Below, one piece after another: positions 1 to 7,711 of a DNA stretch of 36,260 nt. Each line of letters begins with the position of its first letter. The stretch's first letter is position 1. The notes under the pieces are model-generated. The model ran no database searches, was not told where the DNA came from, and was given only the letters and a program-made list of their open reading frames with translations. This DNA is from Rhodospirillales bacterium. Lineage in GTDB: Bacteria > Pseudomonadota > Alphaproteobacteria > Rhodospirillales > Magnetospirillaceae. The stretch spans positions 1-36,260 of the forward strand of contig JACMLB010000312.1 of the NCBI GenBank assembly GCA_014379805.1, written 5' to 3'. Made by a program: the position numbers and the translations under genes.

Positions 1-1
1 A

Positions 2-253
2 AAATCCGGCAATTGCGACCCCATCAACATCGCCAGCGGCCAGGGCACCAGCGTGCGTGAGCTGGTGACAGGGGTGCTGGCGGCCAGCAGCCACCAACCC
101 GAGATCGTCTTCGACCCCAGCCGCCCCACCGCCATTCCCATCCGCCTGATGGACATCGCCAAGGCCCGCCGGCTGCTGGGTTTTGCCCCCACCATCTCGC
201 TGGCGGACGGCTTGGCCGATACCGTGCAGTGGTTCCGCGAGGCCCATCCATGA
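2..253 (+). CDS. NAD-dependent epimerase/dehydratase (SDR), C-terminal part, cut by the window edge
   Basis: The reading frame is open from base 2 and ends at TGA 251-253, giving the last 83 residues of a protein whose start lies outside the window. The visible part has the look of the C-terminal substrate-binding region of extended SDR sugar-nucleotide epimerases: an N-I-A-S-G-Q-G-T-S-V-R-E-L segment (usually NIGTGxxxSIxEL), then F-D-P-S-R-P, and a final ISLADGLADTVQWF helix typical of these enzymes. The Rossmann NAD-binding half and the YxxxK catalytic motif are not visible, so the exact substrate cannot be given; a GDP-sugar or UDP-sugar epimerase/reductase is likely. The stop overlaps the next start (ATGA), which suggests translational coupling with the NUDIX gene. 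Family assignment is fairly safe; specificity is unknown. Confidence 0.75.
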   Translation, partial: KSGNCDPINIASGQGTSVRELVTGVLAASSHQPEIVFDPSRPTAIPIRLMDIAKARRLLGFAPTISLADGLADTVQWFREAHP

Positions 254-822
254 CCCGCCGCCTGTCCCCCTGGCGCACCCTGGCCCGGCGCGAGTTGTTC
301 CGCACGCCGCGCATGATTGTGTTCACCGAGCGGGTGGAACTGCCCGATGGCCGCATCGTCGAGGATTACGATCAGGTGGAGATGGCCAGCTTCGCCATCA
401 TCCTGGCCCAGACCGAAACCGGCGCGGTGGTGTGCGAGCGCCAGTACAAGCACGGCCTACGTCAGGTCAGCCTGACCCTGCCCGGCGGCCAAATCGAAAC
501 GGGCGAGGAACCCCTGGCCGCCGCCCGGCGGGAGTTGCTGGAAGAAACCGGCTATGCCTGCGTCAGCCTGACCGCCATCGGCAGCTTCCGCACCCATGCC
601 AATCACGGCGGCGCCACCGTGTACTATTTCCACGGCCAGGGCGCCCGCCAAGTTCAGGCGCCGAATTCCGGCGATCTGGAAGAAATGATCATCGAAACCC
701 TGCCGCCGGCCGGCCTGCTGGAGGCCATCCGCCAGGGCGAATTCATGGTGGTGGCCGATCTGGCCGCCGTGCTGATGGCCTTGCTGAAAACCACAGGCCT
801 GAAGGGAGCGGACCATGCTTAA
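250..822 (+). CDS. NUDIX hydrolase, ADP-ribose pyrophosphatase-like
   Basis: A 190-residue protein with a complete NUDIX box (G-x5-E-x7-R-E-L-x-E-E-x-G-Y) at about residues 83-105, preceded by the LPGG turn typical of the ADP-ribose/nucleoside-diphosphate-sugar subgroup. The family hydrolyses nucleoside diphosphates linked to another moiety, using Mg2+ held by the REXXEE glutamates; all of these are present. The ATG at 250 overlaps the preceding stop and is preferred to an in-frame GTG 21 bases upstream that lies inside the previous gene. In a nucleotide-sugar locus it may remove or recycle an NDP-sugar, but the substrate cannot be read from the sequence. The 3' end overlaps the next gene by 8 bases, so the two are probably co-translated. 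Confidence 0.9.
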   Translation: MTRRLSPWRTLARRELFRTPRMIVFTERVELPDGRIVEDYDQVEMASFAIILAQTETGAVVCERQYKHGLRQVSLTLPGGQIETGEEPLAAARRELLEETGYACVSLTAIGSFRTHANHGGATVYYFHGQGARQVQAPNSGDLEEMIIETLPPAGLLEAIRQGEFMVVADLAAVLMALLKTTGLKGADHA

Positions 823-1540
823 GACCGGAACCCGTGCCTTCGTCCATCATATGACGACCCTGCTCGATCCCACGGTGCTGGCGGATGTAGTCCGCCATTT
901 CGACGCCGTGGAGACCGAACGGCAGGCCCAAGTGGTGCAGGACCATGAAGCGGGGCGGGTGCGCATCGGCGCCTCCACCGACGCCTTCCGCCAGGACCCG
1001 CGCTGGTACGATCCGTGGCGGGCCATCTCGCCCGAGACCATCGACCGCATGCGCCCCTACACTTGGCTGCTCTACCCGGTGATGGTGCGCCACATCACCG
1101 CCGCCGGCCATCTGGTGCCGTGGCACCAGGACATCGCTTATGTGCGCCGCATGGCGCGGGTCCACCAGCGGGTCATCACCTGCTTCGTCCCGCTGGAACC
1201 CAATCCCGCCCAAGCCGCCAGCCTGGAATTCGCCACCGGCGACTTCCCCGCCCTTGATCACGTGCCATGGGACGACCACGGCGTCGGCATCGCCGGTGCC
1301 CCGTTCCCCCATACCATCCATTTCCCGCTGGCCTTCGGCGACGCCCTGGTGTTCGGCGACCACACCCCCCACCGCACCATCCCCGCCCCCGACGGGTCCA
1401 TCGACCGCCGTTCGTTCGAATACCGCGCGGTGATCCCCGCCGAAGCGCTGGATGACAAGGACTATTTCGACCTCGAACGCGGCTGCATGGTGCGCCGGAC
1501 AGCCGGGCGGCTGGCATTCCAGGAGATGTGCACGCCATGA
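815..1540 (+). CDS. Fe(II)/2-oxoglutarate-dependent oxygenase, PhyH-like
   Basis: A 241-residue protein with the pattern of the phytanoyl-CoA-dioxygenase-like double-stranded beta-helix fold. There is an H-x-D iron ligand pair at about H104/D106 (PWHQD). A distal G-D-A-L-V-F-G-D-H-T-P-H-R-T segment gives the third His (about H186), followed some 12 residues later by arginines (about 198-204) that could bind 2-oxoglutarate. The family hydroxylates small molecules, lipids or sugars in the cytoplasm. The ATG at 815 has a Shine-Dalgarno-like AAGGGAG about 8 bases upstream and overlaps the NUDIX gene. Its place between a NUDIX hydrolase and a DUF268 gene suggests tailoring of a sugar or lipid precursor; the substrate is unknown. 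Confidence 0.8.
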   Translation: MLKTGTRAFVHHMTTLLDPTVLADVVRHFDAVETERQAQVVQDHEAGRVRIGASTDAFRQDPRWYDPWRAISPETIDRMRPYTWLLYPVMVRHITAAGHLVPWHQDIAYVRRMARVHQRVITCFVPLEPNPAQAASLEFATGDFPALDHVPWDDHGVGIAGAPFPHTIHFPLAFGDALVFGDHTPHRTIPAPDGSIDRRSFEYRAVIPAEALDDKDYFDLERGCMVRRTAGRLAFQEMCTP

Positions 1541-2448
1541 TACCCGAAAGCCCAGGCATCGACCGTTTCCAGGAATTGATGGCCCAGAGCGGCGGCACCG
1601 ACCCGCTGTTGCGGCTGATTGCCGCCATCAACGGCTGGAAACCCGCCCCGCGCGACCTGCCGCCCCATATGGTGGAGGGCTTCTCCATGGGCGGTCAGGT
1701 GGCCATCCGGGATTATTTCCGCGACGACACCTTTATCAAGCTGGAGGGCAGCGGGGCCGACGCGCGGGTGTGCATCGATCTGAATTCCATGATCTATACC
1801 CGCCAGCAGGTGGACCACATCATCGGCTTGGTCAAACGCGGCTGGTACTTCCATTACGGCCAGACCGACATCTGGCTGTATGAAGCGCTGAAGCATCATC
1901 CCATCACCGGCAAGACAGTGGCCATCATCGGTTCGGCCTGCCCGGTTTACGAGGGCATGTGCCTGGCCTATGGCGGCACGCCGCTGACGGTGGAATATCA
2001 GGTGCGCGTCACCGACGACGACCGCCTGCGCTTCATCTCGCCCGATCAGTTCGCTGCCGCAGGGCCGCGGGTGGAGGCGGCGTTCTCGGTCTCGTCGTTC
2101 GAACATGACGGCCTGGGCCGTTACGGCGACCCGCTGGACCATGATGGCGACCTCAAGGCCATGGCGGCGCTGACCCGGCAGATGGCGCCGGATGGGCTGT
2201 TGTACCTGACCGTGCCGTTCCAGCACGACGCGGTGATCTGGAACGTCAACCGCCACTATGGCCCCATCCGCCTGCCCCATTTGATCCGCGACTGGACGCT
2301 GGTGGCCGTTTACGGTCCGCCCGAGGGATTGTTCCTATCCCTGGACCCGCTGGTCATCCATGCGCAGGCCTGGGCGCGCCACTTCGATGAGGTGGGACCG
2401 GGCGTGGCGCCGGAATGGGTGCTGGTGCTGAGAAACGACAAGGCATGA
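1537..2448 (+). CDS. DUF268 family protein (methyltransferase-like), copy 1
   Basis: A 303-residue protein with the conserved core of the DUF268 family: SSFEHDGLGRYGDP, then a D-G-D-L-K-A-M helix, a P-D-G-L-L-Y-L-T-V-P strand, and W-N-V-N-R-H-Y-G-P-I-R-L-P. The order 'GSACPVYEG ... VEY ... SSFEHDGLGRYGDP ... APDGLLYLTVP' resembles a diverged class I SAM-methyltransferase fold, but no experimentally known function is established that I can cite. The start is set at ATG 1537, which overlaps the previous stop and has AGGAG 11 bases upstream; an in-frame GTG at 1528 lies only 2 bases after that AGGAG. A second DUF268 gene (25726-26628) shares the core motif almost identically, so the two are paralogues within one locus. 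Confidence 0.85.
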   Translation: MIPESPGIDRFQELMAQSGGTDPLLRLIAAINGWKPAPRDLPPHMVEGFSMGGQVAIRDYFRDDTFIKLEGSGADARVCIDLNSMIYTRQQVDHIIGLVKRGWYFHYGQTDIWLYEALKHHPITGKTVAIIGSACPVYEGMCLAYGGTPLTVEYQVRVTDDDRLRFISPDQFAAAGPRVEAAFSVSSFEHDGLGRYGDPLDHDGDLKAMAALTRQMAPDGLLYLTVPFQHDAVIWNVNRHYGPIRLPHLIRDWTLVAVYGPPEGLFLSLDPLVIHAQAWARHFDEVGPGVAPEWVLVLRNDKA

Positions 2449-3569
2449 GCCAGCCTCTGGTTTCCATCATCATGTTCTGCAAAAACCGCCGCCAGACCAT
2501 CGGCCGGGCCGTGGAGAGCCTCCTGGCGCAGACTTACGGCCGAGTGGAAATCGTCGTCCAGGACGGCGCCTCCACCGACGGCACCCTGGACATCCTGCGA
2601 TCCTATGGCAGCGCCATCGAATTGGTGTCCCAGCCCGACAGCGGCAATAACGAGGCCTTCCTGAAGGCGCTGCAGCGGTGCCGCGGCACCTATGTGGGCA
2701 GTTGCCTGTCCGATGAGGAATTGCTGCCCGATGCGGTCGAACGGGTGGTGGCCCATATGGAAGCCCACCCCCAGGTGGACGCCATGACGGGCGACGCCGA
2801 CATCATCGACCTTGATGGCAAGATCACCGGCGAACATATCAGCGGCCCATTTTCCCTGATGCCCTATCTGACCGGCCAATACTGCCCTTATTTCGTCTCC
2901 AGCTTTTTCCGCCGCCAAGCCTTGGTGGATGTGGGCGTCATGGGCGACGATTGGCATCCCCATTGTATTGAATTCGAAATTTGGTGCCGGCTTGGGATGA
3001 ATTGCGTGATCGACTACGTGCCGGGCAAGTTCGGCCGCTACGGCATCCATCCCCAGCAACTCAGCAATCTGACGAGTGACATTGACACCCATATGGACGC
3101 CCGCACCCAGGTGATCGAGCGGATGTTCGCGGCGGAGGGCTTTTTCTCCGGCGCGGACGGTGACTGCCTGGAATTGAAACTGAACATCCTGGCCCGCCAG
3201 TCCGCCATGCAATACACCCACATGAAGGTGATCGGTATGCATGAGGGGGCCACGCGCTATTGGGGATTGTTCCGTGACCAGGCCCATCAACTTGCCCGCC
3301 ATCTGGCCCGCCAGGACGGCCTTGTCTATGACGAGGCACGAGTCGAAGCGACCATCATGAACTCGCCTGAATGGCTGTTCATGCCCGAGGCCAAAGCTTC
3401 GCTCGCCCAGATCCTCGCCGCTCCCGCCCTGGCGCGTCCGGAAACCCCTCCCCGGCGGTTGCGGCTGCCGCCGTTGGCGCCCGCGCTTTATCGGGTCGCC
3501 GGACGGGAGTTCTCCCGCAACGGCCAATCGGCCAAGGCCGAGGAATGCCGCCGCTGTGCCGGTGATTAA
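2445..3569 (+). CDS. Family 2 glycosyltransferase (GT-A fold)
   Basis: A 374-residue protein that begins with the typical GT2 nucleotide-binding strand (PLVSIIMFCKNR) and the QDGASTDGT motif at about residues 39-48. A Q-P-D-S-G-N-N-E segment and a S-D-E-E metal-site equivalent (about 89-92) follow, as in GT2 enzymes that normally carry DxD-like acids there. The C-terminal 100 residues are not a recognised domain and end in a Pro/Arg-rich stretch. GT2 enzymes transfer a sugar from an NDP-sugar to a glycan or lipid acceptor at the cytoplasmic face of the membrane; no membrane segment is seen. ATG 2445 overlaps the DUF268 stop (ATGA). The gene ends tail-to-tail with the minus-strand gene, with 4 overlapping bases. 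Confidence 0.88.
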   Translation: MSQPLVSIIMFCKNRRQTIGRAVESLLAQTYGRVEIVVQDGASTDGTLDILRSYGSAIELVSQPDSGNNEAFLKALQRCRGTYVGSCLSDEELLPDAVERVVAHMEAHPQVDAMTGDADIIDLDGKITGEHISGPFSLMPYLTGQYCPYFVSSFFRRQALVDVGVMGDDWHPHCIEFEIWCRLGMNCVIDYVPGKFGRYGIHPQQLSNLTSDIDTHMDARTQVIERMFAAEGFFSGADGDCLELKLNILARQSAMQYTHMKVIGMHEGATRYWGLFRDQAHQLARHLARQDGLVYDEARVEATIMNSPEWLFMPEAKASLAQILAAPALARPETPPRRLRLPPLAPALYRVAGREFSRNGQSAKAEECRRCAGD

Positions 3570-5227
3570 CGGTTAAGCGGCGGCGGGCCGGCGGCGGAAT
3601 CGTCTTCGCGGACAAACAGGGAGCCGAACCACGCCAAATGCGGGTTGATCACCAGCCGCTCCGGCACGGCCGGACGGTTCCCCACCGCATCCCTCCCCCG
3701 GCGAAGCAGAATATTCAGGCCCACCAGTTCCGCCAGCATGGCCTCGACCACATGAAGATCGAGGCCGAGACATTTCGCCATGGCGCCGGCATCCAGGGTC
3801 AACGCCCCGGTGTTGCGCTCCAGATGGCACAGGGCCAAGTCCAGAACCTTCTGCGCCTCGACAGCATGGGGCAGCGTCCAAAGCGCCTCGCGCACCGCCA
3901 GCAGATGCTTGGGACTGACCATGTGGTAACCCCACACCGCAGACGCGGCGGAAGCGGCGGGCAAACCGGCCTGGATCAGGCTGAGCGCCTGCTCATCACG
4001 GGCGCAATAGTCCAGAATGCGGTCCAGATACGGGCCGGTCCCCGTGGTCTTGCGCCATTCCGCCGCCGGCTTTTGCGCCTGCTCCAGCAACGGCCCGATC
4101 TGAGCCACCGCTTGGGCGATGGCGGCGGCAATGGACTCGGCGGTGTATTCGGTGAAGGCCACCATGGCCGCGCCATGGTCACGCGCACTGGCGGCGATGG
4201 CCGAGCCATCGCGAGTGACCACGGCTTTGCCGAAGGCGACCGCCTCGTGATAAACGCCGGAAATCTGATCGTATTCCGGGGCATAGGCGGCCAGAATGAT
4301 CTCCGCCGCGCCCAAGACGTCGTGATAGCCGAAGATGGAGAGCGGCCCTTTGAGCAGCGTCACCATGTCGGGATGGGACTGGGCCAGCGCGTCCAGTTCG
4401 TGGGCGATAGGCTGCAACTCCACGGCCGGGCCGCCGCCTGGGCCGTAGCCGTAAACCTGGATTTCGAACCGCACCGGAATTTGATCGTCGATCAATCGGC
4501 GGATAATGGCCGGCAGCAGGTGAAAGCCCTTGCGCACCACCGCATTGCCAAGCACGGCCACACTCGTCCGCTGCCCGGGTTGCGGCGCCCGGCCGCACCG
4601 TTCCACCAGGAATTCCGACGGCTGGGCGATGGGCACCGGATCGACCGGGCGCTGGGCCAGACGGACATATTCATCCAGAGCGGAATTGGTCACCAGGGTG
4701 ATCCAATCCCGCGCCGGGCTGGCGTTGAGGGCGTTGAAACCGGCGCGATAGAGCATGCGCAGGGTGTGGACCAACAGCGGATCGTCCACGCCGAAGGGAT
4801 CGAAACTGAACGACAGCACCACGCGCGGACGCCAATCCACCGGAACACTGGCCAGCCATTGGGCGAAGCTGACGATGATGCGCTCACTGGCCGTGGGCAC
4901 GATCAATATGTCACCTGCCGAGACCCGGGATGTCAGACGGGCAAGATCGACGAGGAAGCACTTGCCGACCTGGTCGAAATTTTCCACCTCACCCGACAGC
5001 GGATCCTGTGACGTGCCGAAATAGGTGCCCAGGATGAAAAAGGGAACGACCTCCACCGGGAAGGCATCGATGACCTGTTGGCTAACCTCGCGGTTGGCGT
5101 AGACCACGCAAGGCAAGCCGCGGCGCCGGCATTCCTCGACCAGCAGGTACGAGACATTGAAGTAATGCCCCATCATGTCCCGCAGGCCCGGCTCGATGAT
5201 GATGATGCGCTTGCCGCCGGTCGCCAT
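3566..5227 (-). CDS. GT-B glycosyltransferase with C-terminal winged-helix-like extension
   Basis: A 553-residue protein. Residues 1-410 look like a GT4-type GT-B enzyme: an N-terminal strand followed by G-H-Y-F-N-V (about 20-25), and a C-terminal lobe with VLGNAVVRKGFHLL (about 225-238) and the donor-site signature Y-D-Q-I-S-G-V-Y-H-E-A-V-A-F-G (about 319-333). Residues about 455-532 form an unusual tail: two helices, a T-L-D-A-G-A-M-A-K-C-L-G-L-D helix-turn-helix-like stretch, an LNILLRRGR turn, and a VINPHLAWFG strand, reminiscent of winged-helix proteins. ATG 5227 is preferred because AAGGA lies 9 bases upstream; an in-frame ATG at 5236 directly abuts the same AAGGA. It is the last gene of a three-gene minus-strand operon. 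Acceptor and donor are unknown. Confidence 0.82.
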   Translation of the reverse strand: MATGGKRIIIIEPGLRDMMGHYFNVSYLLVEECRRRGLPCVVYANREVSQQVIDAFPVEVVPFFILGTYFGTSQDPLSGEVENFDQVGKCFLVDLARLTSRVSAGDILIVPTASERIIVSFAQWLASVPVDWRPRVVLSFSFDPFGVDDPLLVHTLRMLYRAGFNALNASPARDWITLVTNSALDEYVRLAQRPVDPVPIAQPSEFLVERCGRAPQPGQRTSVAVLGNAVVRKGFHLLPAIIRRLIDDQIPVRFEIQVYGYGPGGGPAVELQPIAHELDALAQSHPDMVTLLKGPLSIFGYHDVLGAAEIILAAYAPEYDQISGVYHEAVAFGKAVVTRDGSAIAASARDHGAAMVAFTEYTAESIAAAIAQAVAQIGPLLEQAQKPAAEWRKTTGTGPYLDRILDYCARDEQALSLIQAGLPAASAASAVWGYHMVSPKHLLAVREALWTLPHAVEAQKVLDLALCHLERNTGALTLDAGAMAKCLGLDLHVVEAMLAELVGLNILLRRGRDAVGNRPAVPERLVINPHLAWFGSLFVREDDSAAGPPPLNR

Positions 5228-5240
5228 AATCCCCATTCCT

Positions 5241-5999
5241 TTATTTTATCAAGCCACGGCGCCTTAATTGCCGCCTGTTCAGCTTGTCGCGCCAACGGTT
5301 GATCAGACGCCACAACGCCGGGCGGGGCAAATGGACTGCGCGCACCCCCTGTTCCAGCGCCATGCGGCAATCGGACCAGGGATGATCCCCCACATGGACG
5401 ATGCCCTCGGGCGCCACGTTTTCCTGTTGGCTGATATATACATACATCAGCCCCGCGCGCTTCGTCACGCCGGCATCACTGCTGGCATGGATGCGCCGGA
5501 TGCCGTGGCCGGGCAGGAAATGATCCAGCAGCACGGCCACATGGGCTGCGGACAAGGGAGTATCGCTGGTGGCGACCATGGGCACGCCCACATCCGCGAG
5601 CACGCGCATCAAGGCCAGATTGGGCGACAATCTGGTCTTCTCATAGGCCAATTCGGCATCCACCAACACCGGCACACAGGCGGCATCGAGGCCCAGCCGA
5701 GCGCATATATCAGCCAGGATGGCGGTAAAGCGCACCTCGCCCGCCTCACCCGTCCGCACGCAATCATAGGCCGCCTTGGTCAGCGACAGCCGCGCAGCCA
5801 ACAACGCGTCTGCGTCGCAAGAGGGGAAGCCATGACGGCGCAAGGCGGCCTCCTGCCAACGGGCGGCCTCGGCGAACCGCACCAGTTCCGGCTTGGTGGT
5901 CCGCAGCAGCAGGGTGTCGAACACGTCCACCGAGAGCAGAAGAGTCGGGCGCGCGCCCATGGCGCCCTCCAGGCGGTGGCGGATGGCGGCTTCCCTCAT
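5241..5999 (-). CDS. HAD-superfamily hydrolase
   Basis: A 252-residue protein with the HAD motifs in order: motif I S-V-D-V-F-D-T (nucleophile Asp about 25, acid Asp about 28), motif II V-A-T-S-D-T, a T-K-R-A-G lysine region, and motif III G-D-H-P-W-S-D. The insert between motifs I and II is helical, as in type I caps. Family members are mostly phosphatases acting on small phosphorylated metabolites, including sugar phosphates. The start at 5999 overlaps the upstream glycosyltransferase stop (ATGA in coding sense); an in-frame ATG at 6095 would lie deep inside that gene. A sugar-phosphate phosphatase role fits the context but is inference; it does not resemble GmhB closely enough to be named so. 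Confidence 0.83.
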   Translation of the reverse strand: MREAAIRHRLEGAMGARPTLLLSVDVFDTLLLRTTKPELVRFAEAARWQEAALRRHGFPSCDADALLAARLSLTKAAYDCVRTGEAGEVRFTAILADICARLGLDAACVPVLVDAELAYEKTRLSPNLALMRVLADVGVPMVATSDTPLSAAHVAVLLDHFLPGHGIRRIHASSDAGVTKRAGLMYVYISQQENVAPEGIVHVGDHPWSDCRMALEQGVRAVHLPRPALWRLINRWRDKLNRRQLRRRGLIK

Positions 6000-7633
6000 G
6001 GCGTCAGCAAGGCCAGTTCGCGCCCATAGCCGGGATGGGCGGTGTAGATGCGCAGGGGCACAAGGTCCCGGAGGCGCCGCCACAATTCCAGCCAATGCTG
6101 AGTGGCGATGATGACCGTATCGCCGGCCTGCAACTCAGGCACCCAGGCGGCGAGCGGGCGGACAGGGTGGCCATCCAACGTGCCGTCCTGGAAATCATCC
6201 ATGAACCCCACAAGGTCCGCCCGGCGATTGCCGGCCAATGCGGCAGCCACCCGGCGCCCGCCCTCCCGCGCGCCGAAAATCCATATCCGGCCGGTCATTT
6301 GCGCTATGTCGTGGATGGGGCAATCGCAAACAAGGCGCAACGTCAGCGCCACCGGTGCGGCCGAGGCGAGGCGCCAGTCCACATTCAGATCGTCGCCCAT
6401 TCCAGCATCGAACGCAATGCCGACCCGCCACAAGCAATCGCCGCTCTTGGGCGTCACCTCCACACGGGCGATGTCGCCATGGTCATTGCCAAGGACAAAC
6501 GTGCCGGACCAATCCGGCGCAACATAGGCTTCGATCATGCCGTCGCGGCCTGCCGGCAGGCGGCCCGTGGCAATCCGGCTCTCGGCCAATCGGTCGCCGT
6601 AATCCAACCGGACGTCCAGCCGGCACGTGGAGGAAACGGGCGAGGCTGACAGCCATCGCTCGCAGAAGGCAGGCGTTGCGGTCAAATCCTTCGCCGGTTC
6701 GCCCCGACAACGGTCATGCAGCTCCGCGACGTTGGGCAACAGGCGTTCCAGCGAGAAGTCGCGGTTGAAGATGGCATGGGCGGCGGCGGCACGTTCGGCG
6801 GCTTCACCGGGATTGGCCCTGATCCAGGCAAGATGCCTGTCGATCTGCCAAGCGATGGCGCTTGGCGGCGCGGTGCTGTCCAGCCTGAGCACGGTGTCGC
6901 CGAAATGGCGGCGGATGAACGGCACGTCGCCCATGATACCCAAGGCCCCGGCTGCTGCCACCTCGAAAATACGGTTCGTGGGCAAATCGTCGGCGGTGAA
7001 ATCCAGACGGTCCAGACCCAGACCGGTTCCACAGCGGCGGTAGATTTCGAGAACACTGTGGCCATCGAACGGCACCGCGCCGCCATAGGCCGCCGATTCC
7101 ACATGGGTCCAGCTTTCCGGCGGGCCGAAAAAGCGCACATCGCCCCGCCGCGCCAGGGCGCGGAACAGGTCATAGCTGCGCCAGCCGTCCCAATTGGTGC
7201 CCACATAGGCGAGCAGCGGGGCGGGAGGCAGCGGCCCCGAAGACTCGGTGGAATAGATGGTATTGGTAAAGTGCGCGGTCTGCGGCGGCTGTCCGCAAAA
7301 GGCCAAATTCAAATCGGTCAGCCAGTTCCGCAGGCTGGATGAAACGGTCAGATAGCCGTCATAGCCGAGGATCCGCGCGATAGCCTCACGTGATTGCGCA
7401 TACCACGGCAAAGGCGCCATAATCACGCCGTAGGTCGGGTAGGATGTTGTCTTTCCCTCGTGGTGGGACAGGCAAAGCACAAAATCGGGATCGAAGAGGG
7501 AAATGTCGGCTTTGTGAACGACCACCTTGGCCGCCCAACCCAGCCGGCCAGCGGCAACCGCCATCCGTTCCGCGGATTCGGCTTCCGCCTTACCTGGGAA
7601 GGAATGATGGATTGCGATCTTCAATCTCGTCAT
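5996..7633 (-). CDS. Glycosyltransferase fused to a C-terminal Rossmann-like domain
   Basis: A 545-residue, apparently three-part protein. Residues 1-310 resemble a GT-B enzyme of the CgeB/Glyco_trans_1_2 type, with D-L-P-T-N-R-I-F-E-V-A-A-A-G-A-L-G (about 216-232) as the donor-binding signature. Residues about 325-440 are beta-rich and unrecognised. Residues about 448-530 form a compact Rossmann-like domain: R-I-W-I-F-G-A-R-E-G-G-R-R-V, then D-L-V-G-F-M-D-D, then D-T-V-I-I-A-T-Q-H-W. The same arrangement occurs near the N terminus of the GT41 fusion at 29767, so this domain travels between glycosyltransferases here. The gene leads a minus-strand operon transcribed away from 7712, with a short AT-rich leader. 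Start ATG 7633 follows a TTAGG stretch. Confidence 0.8.
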   Translation of the reverse strand: MTRLKIAIHHSFPGKAEAESAERMAVAAGRLGWAAKVVVHKADISLFDPDFVLCLSHHEGKTTSYPTYGVIMAPLPWYAQSREAIARILGYDGYLTVSSSLRNWLTDLNLAFCGQPPQTAHFTNTIYSTESSGPLPPAPLLAYVGTNWDGWRSYDLFRALARRGDVRFFGPPESWTHVESAAYGGAVPFDGHSVLEIYRRCGTGLGLDRLDFTADDLPTNRIFEVAAAGALGIMGDVPFIRRHFGDTVLRLDSTAPPSAIAWQIDRHLAWIRANPGEAAERAAAAHAIFNRDFSLERLLPNVAELHDRCRGEPAKDLTATPAFCERWLSASPVSSTCRLDVRLDYGDRLAESRIATGRLPAGRDGMIEAYVAPDWSGTFVLGNDHGDIARVEVTPKSGDCLWRVGIAFDAGMGDDLNVDWRLASAAPVALTLRLVCDCPIHDIAQMTGRIWIFGAREGGRRVAAALAGNRRADLVGFMDDFQDGTLDGHPVRPLAAWVPELQAGDTVIIATQHWLELWRRLRDLVPLRIYTAHPGYGRELALLTP

Positions 7634-7711
7634 CCTAATTAATATGCGTATTTATTCGGTGGCGCTTGGGTCAGTGTAGCCCGACGACCCAGGCGAAAAA
7701 AGGATGCAGTG
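7634..7711. promoter_or_regulatory. Divergent intergenic region, likely promoters for both directions
   Basis: This 78-base gap separates two divergent operons, so it should hold both promoters. It is markedly AT-rich near the minus-strand start (TAATTAATATGCGTATTTATT, 7635-7655), and on the minus strand a TATTAA hexamer could serve as a -10 element. On the plus side there is an imperfect inverted repeat at 7665-7693 (arms CTTGGGTC and GACCCAGG, 13-base loop) followed by AAAAAAGGA, the probable ribosome site for the gene at 7712. No convincing -35/-10 pair could be fixed by eye for the plus strand. Confidence 0.4.

Noticed and set aside
3560-3575. Terminator between the convergent genes at 3566-3569
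   Set aside because: The two genes overlap by 4 bases, and no hairpin with a T-run was found near the junction.
3638-5011. Long plus-strand frame inside the minus-strand glycosyltransferase
   Set aside because: Repetitive His/Gln/Arg composition typical of an antisense shadow; the minus-strand protein carries clear GT-B motifs.
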